Origin: Crocinitomicaceae bacterium
GTDB taxonomy: Bacteria; Bacteroidota; Bacteroidia; Flavobacteriales_D; Sanyastnellaceae
Direction: 5' to 3'
Assembly (NCBI GenBank): GCA_020848015.1
Contig: JADLBA010000184.1
Location: forward strand, 1-10,969
Length of the DNA: 10,969 nt
Made by a program: the position numbers and the translations under genes. A model generated the notes under the pieces. That model saw only the letters and a program-made list of their open reading frames with translations. It was not told where the DNA came from and did not search any database. The stretch's first letter is position 1; every line of letters starts with the position of its first letter. Positions 1 through 6,602 of this stretch are shown in pieces.

Positions 1-392
1 CAGGGACTTCTTCTTTAGGCAATTTTTTCCTGTCAAGATATTTTGAGACTAACCACGGTGGTATGGGCGGTGACACTGGCGATACACCCACGCCGGTAAT
101 AGGGGATGAGGCATGTGTTTACCGGCCACCACAACCCCGGTACCGCTCAATAGCACGCACAGATATGGTAATAGAACTTCCACCTCTTCCGCCCTCCTCA
201 GTGGGTGAAAGAAGATCAGATGTATCTGTTCTTTGTGGCTCACAATCATCTGCTGTTGATTTGTGGATCAGAGAGGGAGCAATACAACGGGGTCTCCGCT
301 TCGCTCGATCATAGATTAGTGTGTATCTGGTAAATCATTCGGGTAGTCTGTTCAGAAAAATGACCCTTTTTTATTCAAGTATCTGCACAGTA

Positions 393-409
393 TGAATCCT
401 AAGGATTCA
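393..409. promoter_or_regulatory. 17-bp perfect dyad, possible operator
   Basis: TGAATCCTAAGGATTCA reads the same on both strands apart from its central base: two 8-base arms around one A. It lies about 140 bases upstream of the TAnnTTTG element. The form suits a dimeric DNA-binding protein. As RNA it would give a 7-bp stem with a 3-base loop and no T-run after it, so a terminator is less likely. The regulator is unknown. Confidence 0.35.
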
Positions 410-483
410 CATATTTAGAACTAAACGAATGCAAAATAGTGTACGACCAAAAAGGGCGCAAAACACCAACAGCGCATCCAAAA

Positions 484-493
484 CCCTTAAGGG
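484..493. promoter_or_regulatory. 10-bp perfect palindrome CCCTTAAGGG
   Basis: This is a perfect 10-base palindrome about 55 bases upstream of the lysozyme promoter element. A palindrome of this length can occur by chance. It is listed because it sits between the 17-bp dyad and the promoter, where an activator or repressor site would be expected. Confidence 0.2.
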
Positions 494-546
494 GTGATAT
501 TTTGACAGACAACCGGCCTCTATAAAAAATTTAGTATCTCCTTTTT

Positions 547-554
547 TATCTTTG
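547..554 (+). promoter_or_regulatory. Bacteroidetes -7 promoter element TATCTTTG
   Basis: TATCTTTG matches the phylum-specific -7 consensus TAnnTTTG exactly. No TTTG-type -33 element is visible at the usual 19-21 base spacing. Transcription would begin a few bases downstream, around 559-562, leaving a very short leader before the ATG at 570. This placement argues against the in-frame TTG at 552 as a start codon, because it lies inside the promoter element. Confidence 0.5.
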
Positions 555-569
555 CGTAGTTTTTCTATC

Positions 570-1199
570 ATGGGGGACAGCGCAGCATTGAGCACTTCGC
601 AATTTCTTGCAAAGCTTGAAACATTTGAAGGAGGTAATCTTGATCACCTTTATCTCGATTCAGAAGGAAAGGTTACCGTAGGCATTGGACTGATGTTTCC
701 GAGTGCCGAAGCCCTGAAGAAGAGTGCGCTGAGATTTAAGTTTGCTACGACCGGAAAATATGTTGGCACCGATGAGATCGGTGCTGAATACAAAAGGATA
801 TCAGCGGAAAAGAAAGGATATAGAGCGGCTTACTACAGGAAAAAGACGATTCTTCGTGCGGATAAAAACCAGCTTTACCTAGCATTTCTCAAGAGATATA
901 AAATAGCACAGGCGGATGCTGTTTTTTTCTTCAATACAGGGACTGTCATCACAGATGCCATTTTCGAAAAATTCAATGAGCTACCTGTAAACGTAAGATA
1001 TGCTCTCGAAGATATGGCATTCAATCTGGGCAGACCTAAGTTGATAAAGTATCAGGCGCTGCGAAAATACCTTAAACTCGGTGAATGGAAAGAAGCAGCC
1101 ACCGAAAGTAAGCGGAAGGGAATAACTTCAAACAGGAATACTCAGATTTTCAAGTGGATTGAAAGTCAGCCGGTATCCCCAAAAAAGGATGGCAAATAG
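570..1199 (+). CDS. T4-lysozyme-like (GH24/pesticin-type) muramidase
   Basis: This 209-residue protein is predicted to cleave the glycan strands of peptidoglycan between MurNAc and GlcNAc. The T4 lysozyme catalytic triad can be traced in order: Glu20 in FEGG, Asp30 in LYLDSEG and Thr36 in VTVGIG, with the same 6-residue Asp-to-Thr spacing as in T4 lysozyme. The C-terminal half keeps further landmarks of the fold: DMAFNLG (148-154), LGEWKEAA (170-177) and RNTQIFKW (189-196). An insertion of about 60 residues after the active site makes it longer than the 164-residue phage enzyme. I start it at the ATG at 570; an in-frame TTG at 552 lies inside the promoter element. There is no signal peptide or membrane segment, so it needs another route to the periplasm, such as the T6SS whose probable gene lies downstream. 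No obvious immunity gene adjoins it. A cell-wall-remodelling role or phage origin remains possible. Confidence 0.85.
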   Translation: MGDSAALSTSQFLAKLETFEGGNLDHLYLDSEGKVTVGIGLMFPSAEALKKSALRFKFATTGKYVGTDEIGAEYKRISAEKKGYRAAYYRKKTILRADKNQLYLAFLKRYKIAQADAVFFFNTGTVITDAIFEKFNELPVNVRYALEDMAFNLGRPKLIKYQALRKYLKLGEWKEAATESKRKGITSNRNTQIFKWIESQPVSPKKDGK

Positions 1200-1229
1200 C
1201 AAGAATGACATCACTATCCTGTAATGCCA

Positions 1230-1258
1230 TTGCCCATTTTTATATATTAGCCTTTTAG
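1230..1258 (+). promoter_or_regulatory. Weak candidate promoter in the 89-base gap
   Basis: A TTG at 1230-1232 is followed at about the right distance by TAGCCTTTTAG (1248-1258). This resembles TAnnTTTG but has one extra spacer base and ends TTTTAG, so the match is poor. It would place a start site about 25 bases before the OmpA-family gene. Read-through from the lysozyme promoter is an equally good explanation for expression of that gene. Confidence 0.2.
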
Positions 1259-1288
1259 TCCTTAATTCCTGAAGTATTACCACCCTTT

Positions 1289-3661
1289 ATGAAGCGGCTG
1301 CAATTTCTTGTCGTTTGTATATTTTCTATTTTGAACGGATGGTCACAAACACCTGTGGGAATCAGCTATAGCAATTATGCGGGCATTTCTTCTGTCGCCT
1401 GGAATCCTTCCATCGCTGATAGCAGGTACCTCGTTGATATTAATATTTTCAGCCTGCAACTAAGAAATACATCGAATGTTTTCCCTGTCAATTCCGGCTG
1501 GGCGCGCTATAACCTTTTCGGTTTTCACGACCGGTATGGATACACTGCTTTAGAAAATTCAAAAAATGGATACCTGCATGAAAGCTATGATATACAAATG
1601 CCGGGGTCTTTTTTACTCGCTTTTGGCAAAAACAGAAAGAATAATATTGCTGCCGGATTTTCTTGGAATACTCACAGCCTTTTTACAGCAAAGAATATTG
1701 ACTCTGACATAGCTTCCATGTTAATATTTAATCAGCCTCTCTCTGCCGACTCCATGAGTGTGGTGAAGAAGGATGACGCATCCGTTAATGCCATGATATG
1801 GCGAGACTATGGATTGACTTTCAGCGGGGTGCTGCTCGATGAAGGAAATCACTTTATAAAAGGTGGAATAACAGGGAAGTTGCTATCGGGAATTGATGCC
1901 CTTCATTTCTCTTTTTCATCTTTAAAATATAAATGGCTCACCAGCGATTCAATTCAGATCAATTCATCTGCAGGAAATTTTTTTCACAGCCCCGGAGCCA
2001 CTCTTAGCGATGGATATGTTCCTCGCCCAAGGGGCGATACGGGTCGCGGATACGGCATAGATTTAGGTTTGGTGTACGAATTCCGCCGCCCGCGCAATAA
2101 CTATCAGTACGAAATGGATGACAGTGTCTATGTCAACCACCAAATATCTAAACACCTGTTTTCAATTGGCTTTTCTGTCATTGATATCGGAAAGATTACT
2201 CTCCCTTCCGCCCCATATTCAAGTAGTATTGGATCATCAGATTTTGTGGTTACGGCAAATGAATTATCGGATATTGATGCGACTGAAGACCTCGACTTAA
2301 TAGTTGCCCAAAAAATGAATGCAAAAAAGAATGCTTCAAATTTTAAAATGAAACTTCCGACCACATTTAATTCATTTATTGACATTGATATTTATAATGG
2401 ATTAGGCATCAACGTTTCCTATATGTTTTCTCCGGGATTTAACAAGCCGCAAATAGCAGGTGTCAGCAGACCTTCTATGCTAATGATTACTCCTAAATTT
2501 GAAAATGAAAAAGTGGGGATTTTTCTGCCCTGGCGCAAAGATGCTTTTGGACAAAGTTCAATTGGATTTACTATTAATACCGGCCCGGTATTTCTTGGAA
2601 CAAGTGACATCGGCAACCTGATGAAAAGTTTTAAGGGGAAGGCAGAAACGGTGGATGTGATGATTGGATTTAAAATCCCCATCAGATATAAGATACAGCA
2701 GGATAGTGATAAAGATAAAATTAGCGACCGGTATGACAGGTGTCCTTCACTATTTGGTATTTCAACTGCCTCGGGATGCCCCGATGCAGATCGCGAGAGC
2801 ATTCCGGATGATATTGATAATTGCCCCCAAATTGCAGGGTTGCGAATTTTCAATGGTTGTCCCGATACTGACCTCGATGGTATTATGGATAGCCTCGACG
2901 ATTGCCCGCTGTGGGCAGGCCCTCAGGAAAACAACGGGTGCCCCGACAAGGATAAGGATGGAGTATGGGACTTTGATGATCTGTGTCCTGAAATAGCGGG
3001 ATCGAAAGAGACAAAGGGTTGCCCCGATTCAGATAACGATGGTGTGTTTGATCACCTCGATCAATGTCCCAATTTAAAAGGTGAAATTTTCTGGGAAGGC
3101 TGTCCTGATTCCGATCACGATGGCATTCCGAACCACAAAGACGATTGCCCCGATGAGCCTGGACCAGAGGCAAACGGGGGCTGCAGGTTTACCGATATAG
3201 ATGAGGATGGTGTGTTGGACAAGGATGATCTGTGCCCTCTCCAGGCCGGAAAGCCTGAAAACAAAGGCTGCCCTGTGAAAATAATATATAGCAGCCTGAA
3301 GATATATGACATCATCTATTTCGAAAACGGAACAACAATAAATGAGGCCAACCAAAAAAGAATGGATATTATATCGGGAGAGTTAATTGCAATTCTACAG
3401 AAGAACCCACAATACAGCGTTGTCTTGCAAGGATATTCAGAACTTGCGGATGAGGTAAGAGACCGGTTTGCTCTGTCTCAGCAAAGAGCCGAAATCGTAA
3501 GAGATTATTTTGTCAATAAAGGATTAACTGTGGAGAAATTAAAGATTGAAGCCAATGGTGACAATTTCCCGCATGAAGGAAAGAGCCCGCCAGAAGGGCA
3601 ATTTCCTAACCGAAGAGTAGAGGTGTTCCTGTTCCTTGGCGATGAAATACCCCGGAAATAA
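1289..3661 (+). CDS. Outer-membrane barrel-TSP3-OmpA peptidoglycan-binding protein
   Basis: This 790-residue protein probably tethers the outer membrane to peptidoglycan. Residues 1-19 form a signal peptide ending before Gln20. Residues 21-465 are rich in alternating aromatic strands and resemble the uncharacterised DUF5723-type barrels of Bacteroidetes, whose members begin with a similar SNYAG...NPSIADSRY pattern. Residues 472-662 hold seven TSP3-type Asp-rich repeats. Residues 668-785 are an OmpA C-terminal domain with FALSQQRAEIV (727-737) and the closing NRRVEVFLF (774-782). The Asp of the GHTD motif that contacts diaminopimelate in OmpA is replaced by Glu in GYSE (715-718); the partner Arg in LSQQRA is kept. 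The gene follows the lysozyme after 89 bases, a pairing that fits wall remodelling plus anchoring. A T6SS scaffold role is inferred from position only. The related PorE-type proteins of T9SS are a weaker alternative. Confidence 0.8.
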   Translation: MKRLQFLVVCIFSILNGWSQTPVGISYSNYAGISSVAWNPSIADSRYLVDINIFSLQLRNTSNVFPVNSGWARYNLFGFHDRYGYTALENSKNGYLHESYDIQMPGSFLLAFGKNRKNNIAAGFSWNTHSLFTAKNIDSDIASMLIFNQPLSADSMSVVKKDDASVNAMIWRDYGLTFSGVLLDEGNHFIKGGITGKLLSGIDALHFSFSSLKYKWLTSDSIQINSSAGNFFHSPGATLSDGYVPRPRGDTGRGYGIDLGLVYEFRRPRNNYQYEMDDSVYVNHQISKHLFSIGFSVIDIGKITLPSAPYSSSIGSSDFVVTANELSDIDATEDLDLIVAQKMNAKKNASNFKMKLPTTFNSFIDIDIYNGLGINVSYMFSPGFNKPQIAGVSRPSMLMITPKFENEKVGIFLPWRKDAFGQSSIGFTINTGPVFLGTSDIGNLMKSFKGKAETVDVMIGFKIPIRYKIQQDSDKDKISDRYDRCPSLFGISTASGCPDADRESIPDDIDNCPQIAGLRIFNGCPDTDLDGIMDSLDDCPLWAGPQENNGCPDKDKDGVWDFDDLCPEIAGSKETKGCPDSDNDGVFDHLDQCPNLKGEIFWEGCPDSDHDGIPNHKDDCPDEPGPEANGGCRFTDIDEDGVLDKDDLCPLQAGKPENKGCPVKIIYSSLKIYDIIYFENGTTINEANQKRMDIISGELIAILQKNPQYSVVLQGYSELADEVRDRFALSQQRAEIVRDYFVNKGLTVEKLKIEANGDNFPHEGKSPPEGQFPNRRVEVFLFLGDEIPRK
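2702..3274 (+). repeat. Seven TSP3-type calcium-binding repeats in the OmpA protein
   Basis: Seven units of the pattern DxDxDGxxDxxDxCP...GCP cover residues 472-662, with about 27 residues per unit and 14 cysteines in all. In other proteins such repeats bind Ca2+ through the Asp side chains and form a stiff, disulphide-stapled rod. The second unit is degenerate (DADRESIPDD), losing part of the Asp ladder, and the sixth has Asn for one Asp (DGIPNH). Confidence 0.85.
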
Positions 3662-3669
3662 AAAAATAT

Positions 3670-3679
3670 ATTGTACAAT
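3670..3679. promoter_or_regulatory. 10-bp perfect palindrome ATTGTACAAT
   Basis: This perfect AT-rich palindrome lies 9 bases after the OmpA-protein stop codon and about 60 bases before the -7 element of the next gene. Its stem is too AT-rich for a strong terminator, although TTTTT follows two bases later. It could be an operator or chance. Confidence 0.2.
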
Positions 3680-3738
3680 GTTTTTGCATATCTTAATCAT
3701 TAATACTATCCGAAATAATTAAATGACTTGATTCCTGA

Positions 3739-3746
3739 TAGCTTTG
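3739..3746 (+). promoter_or_regulatory. Bacteroidetes -7 promoter element TAGCTTTG
   Basis: TAGCTTTG matches TAnnTTTG exactly, 30 bases before the ATG at 3776. The expected start near 3751-3754 gives a leader of just over 20 bases, which is AT-rich and lacks a Shine-Dalgarno sequence. No clear -33 TTTG is present. This suggests that the surface protein can be transcribed separately from the genes before it. Confidence 0.5.
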
Positions 3747-3775
3747 AGGTATAATTAAATTTTAATATAATTATC

Positions 3776-6550
3776 ATGAGAAGTGTAATTTCAACGGTTG
3801 TTCTTATAGCAATGATTCTGTTGAATGCATTCCAAGCTTCGGCAACGAATGGTTCTCTTTCCGGACTTCCCGTAATTCCTCCGGCTACTCCGGGTGCCAT
3901 TACCGGTGTAACTCCACAGTGTCCGGGGCTTGGTGGGCAAACCTATTCGATAGCATCAGTTCCTACTGCTACATCCTATACTTGGACCGTCCCCTCAGGG
4001 TGGACGATCAATATCGGCCAGGGAACAATCTCTATAACCGTTACTACCGGCAATTTTGGAGAAAATGGAAATATTTCGGTTACTGCAAGCAATGGAGATG
4101 GTACCAGTGCACCAAGTACTCTTGCTGTTACAGTAAACCCGGCAACACCTTCCGTACCGGGAGGTATTTCCGGAGCCGTTGTACAATGCCCATCACTCGC
4201 AGGGGAAGTGTATAGCATCACCTCTGTCAGCAATGCAACTACCTATACCTGGACTGTCCCTTCGGGATGGACCATTACACTTGGTCAGGGAACCTTATCC
4301 ATTACTGTTACAACGGGAAATACAGGGCAAAACGGAAATATTTCTGTAACAGCAGGAAACAGTTGCGGAACAAGTACTCCCAAGACATTAGCCGTGAGTG
4401 TAAGCCCCGCAGTTCCTTCTACTCCCGGTAATATCTCAGGGACTTCATCGCAATGCCCGCAGGAAGCCGGCGAGATATACAGTATAAACTCCGTCAATAA
4501 TGCAACGGGTTATACCTGGACTGTACCGGTCGGCTGGACTATCACCGGAGGACAAAATACCACCAGCATTACAGTTACTACCGGCAATGCCGGTCAGAAT
4601 GGGAATATCTCTGTAACAGCAAACAATAGCTGTGGAAGCAGCAATCAAAAATCTAAATCAGTTACGGTAAATGCTGATGCGGTGATCGCTCTGACATCGG
4701 ACGGCAGCACAACCTCGCAAACACTTTGCGTGAATTTACCCATCACAAATATTACATATTCTGTAACAGGTGGCGGAACAGGTGCCGGAGTCACCGGATT
4801 ACCCTCCGGTGTTACCGGTGTATATAATGCAAATGTGTTTACGATCAGCGGCACACCATCAGCCACCGGAACATATAATTATACCGTTACTACGACCGGT
4901 ACCTGCGATCAGGATATAACTGCCGGTACTATCATTGTAACCCCCGCTGCTCCAGCGATGCCCGGTTTTGTTACTGGATTGGCAACACAATGCCCACAGG
5001 AGACCGGTGAGAACTATAGCATAAATCCGGTAAGCAATGCCACCGGATATACGTGGGCTGTTCCCACCGGATGGACGATTACCGGTGGACAGAACACCAC
5101 CGGCATCACGATTACTACCGGCAATGCAGGTCAAAACGGCAATATCACAGTGATGGCAAGTAATGGCTGTGGCACCAGCCCCGTAAGAACCAAGGCGGTG
5201 ACAGTAAATGCCGATGCAGCAATTGCGCTGACATCAGCGAATGGAACCAATGCGCAAACAGTTTGTGTAAACTCTGCGATCATACCTATCACCTATTCTG
5301 TTACTGGTGGAGGAAGTGGTGCCGGTGTTACCGGTCTCCCGACTGGAGTTACCGGTTCATTCAATGCCAATGTATTTACGATCAGTGGAACTCCCATCGT
5401 TGCAGGTGTTCATAATTATACCGTTACTACTACTGGAACTTGCGAACAAGCAACATTATCAGGAACCATTACTGTTAATCCAAATGGCATTATTGCACTG
5501 GTTTCGCCTCTTAATACGGTTTCGCAAACTAAATGTCTCCTTTCACCTATTACAAATATTGTTTACCAGGTGACCGGCGGTAGCAGCAGTGCCGCAGTTA
5601 CAGGACTGCCGGCAGGGGTCAATGGCAATTTTAATTCGGGAGTATTTACCATCAGCGGGGTTCCTTCAGTAACCGGTACATTCAACTATACAGTAACGAC
5701 GACAGGTACCTGTGTACCCGCTTCCACATCAGGGAGCATTGTTGTAAATTCACTCCCCGCATTGCCTGTAATGATTGAGCCGGATCCTGCCTCCGCTTGT
5801 GAGGGAGCGACTTTTTTTGCCGTACTTCAAAACAATGATCCTAATGTTGTATATTCATGGGAAGCTAACGACTCTAACGTTAATCTTTCAGCGGGGGGAG
5901 AAAATAATGCGGTAGCCGTAATTGATATTGACAATACGGAAGGTTCGACCACAATTACTGTTACCGCTGAAAATAATTTTTCCTGTTCCTCTGAAGAAAC
6001 ATTTACAATTTCCATTTCCTCAGATCCAGCGCCGCAATCCTACGATGTCCAGTTATACAACCTCGGAGAAGGAACTATATTGGCGGTTCTCACCAACGAT
6101 CCCTCACTTCACTTTAACTGGGGCAGAAGCCCGCGGGAAACCTGGTTGCCCGAAGACCTCGGAGTGACTACACAAGATTACCTGATCGGCACCAGCTATG
6201 ATCCCGATGAATATTATTACTGGATAAAAATCACCGATGAAGAAGGATGCGAAACCATTTCATTTCTGGAACAACCAGTACAGATTGCCGAACCCATTGC
6301 TACTGATAATTTTTATTTCTATCCCAATCCATGCAATGCACTGTTGAATGTAAACCTTAGCTCGGTATTAGGGGCAGAGGCTATTGAGCTTCTCGATATG
6401 CAGGGAAAGAAAATTCATGTATGGAATATCAAGAATGTTACCCACTCAGTAGGCCTCAATATTCCTGATGTTACTGCGGGCGTTTACCTGATGCGGCTGA
6501 TAACGGGAAATGGAAAATCATCCCATTATTTACTTACCATTGATAAATGA
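3776..6550 (+). CDS. T9SS-exported surface protein with PKD-like and Ig-like repeats
   Basis: This 924-residue secreted protein is probably an adhesin or surface filament. Residues 1-23 are a signal peptide (cleavage after ASA), used for Sec export to the periplasm. Residues 38-663 are seven repeats of two kinds. Type A (PKD-like, with YTWTVPSGWTI and GQNGNISVTA) occurs at 38-126, 127-215, 216-304 and 395-483. Type B (VTGLPxGVTG, FTISGTP, NYTVTTTGTC) occurs at 305-394, 484-573 and 574-663. Residues 664-840 form one or two more divergent Ig-like domains. Residues 845-924 are a T9SS type A C-terminal domain, which directs transport across the outer membrane and surface attachment. Most repeats have two cysteines, suggesting one disulphide each. 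No enzymatic domain is visible. The gene has its own promoter element and stops 52 bases before the next start. The ligand is unknown, and any link to the neighbouring T6SS-like genes is by position only. Confidence 0.85.
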   Translation: MRSVISTVVLIAMILLNAFQASATNGSLSGLPVIPPATPGAITGVTPQCPGLGGQTYSIASVPTATSYTWTVPSGWTINIGQGTISITVTTGNFGENGNISVTASNGDGTSAPSTLAVTVNPATPSVPGGISGAVVQCPSLAGEVYSITSVSNATTYTWTVPSGWTITLGQGTLSITVTTGNTGQNGNISVTAGNSCGTSTPKTLAVSVSPAVPSTPGNISGTSSQCPQEAGEIYSINSVNNATGYTWTVPVGWTITGGQNTTSITVTTGNAGQNGNISVTANNSCGSSNQKSKSVTVNADAVIALTSDGSTTSQTLCVNLPITNITYSVTGGGTGAGVTGLPSGVTGVYNANVFTISGTPSATGTYNYTVTTTGTCDQDITAGTIIVTPAAPAMPGFVTGLATQCPQETGENYSINPVSNATGYTWAVPTGWTITGGQNTTGITITTGNAGQNGNITVMASNGCGTSPVRTKAVTVNADAAIALTSANGTNAQTVCVNSAIIPITYSVTGGGSGAGVTGLPTGVTGSFNANVFTISGTPIVAGVHNYTVTTTGTCEQATLSGTITVNPNGIIALVSPLNTVSQTKCLLSPITNIVYQVTGGSSSAAVTGLPAGVNGNFNSGVFTISGVPSVTGTFNYTVTTTGTCVPASTSGSIVVNSLPALPVMIEPDPASACEGATFFAVLQNNDPNVVYSWEANDSNVNLSAGGENNAVAVIDIDNTEGSTTITVTAENNFSCSSEETFTISISSDPAPQSYDVQLYNLGEGTILAVLTNDPSLHFNWGRSPRETWLPEDLGVTTQDYLIGTSYDPDEYYYWIKITDEEGCETISFLEQPVQIAEPIATDNFYFYPNPCNALLNVNLSSVLGAEAIELLDMQGKKIHVWNIKNVTHSVGLNIPDVTAGVYLMRLITGNGKSSHYLLTIDK
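3887..5764 (+). repeat. In-phase domain repeat array A-A-A-B-A-B-B
   Basis: Seven coding repeats tile residues 38-663 in the order A1 A2 A3 B1 A4 B2 B3. Measured between equivalent cysteines, the A period is exactly 89 codons (Cys49, 138, 227) and the B period exactly 90 (Cys497, 587). The block A3-B1 (4421-4957) recurs as A4-B2 (4958-5494), offset by 537 bases with no insertion or deletion. Both blocks share the same A-to-B junction, VNADAxIALTS. Synonymous positions differ widely between copies, so the duplication does not look recent. Confidence 0.8.
6308..6550 (+). other. T9SS type A C-terminal sorting domain
   Basis: Residues 845-924 show the usual hallmarks: an opening FYFYPNPCNALLNVNL, a central IELLDMQGKKI strand, and a closing GVYLMRLIT...YLLTIDK. 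In T9SS substrates this beta-sandwich is recognised by the outer-membrane translocon and normally removed on arrival at the surface. It implies that the organism has a working T9SS encoded elsewhere. Confidence 0.9.
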
Positions 6551-6602
6551 AATGGAGATGCGTACTATTATGGACAGAAACAAACATGATCACTTTTTCA
6601 TT

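Larger units (their letters stand above)
1..546. other. Upstream region with no convincing gene
   Basis: I see no gene here that I would defend. A + strand frame is open from base 3 to the TAG ending at 314 and could be the 3' tail of a gene starting left of the window. Its translation is unusually rich in Arg and Pro and matches no family I know. Two minus-strand frames over the same stretch are also open for 200 bases or more, so openness here is weak evidence. Bases 315-546 are AT-rich, lack + strand frames of useful length, and contain two perfect dyads (393-409 and 484-493) ahead of the promoter of the lysozyme gene. A minus-strand frame at 407-595 overlaps that promoter and start codon and is probably spurious. 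Confidence 0.5.

Noticed and set aside
502..526. TTGACA (502-507) and TATAAA (521-526), resembling a sigma-70 promoter
   Set aside because: The spacer is 13 bases, well below the 16-18 needed, and Bacteroidetes housekeeping promoters use TAnnTTTG instead.
552..569. TTG at 552 as start of the lysozyme
   Set aside because: It lies within the TATCTTTG element, so it would not be in the transcript. The ATG at 570 keeps the whole catalytic domain.
407..595. Minus-strand 62-residue hydrophobic frame overlapping the lysozyme start, considered as an immunity protein
   Set aside because: It runs across the promoter element and start codon of the lysozyme gene, has no promoter signal of its own, and resembles no family.
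6510..6602. ATG at 6510 as the start of the barrel protein
   Set aside because: It would overlap the preceding gene by 41 bases and bury the signal peptide behind 31 extra residues. The ATG at 6603 gives a standard signal peptide.
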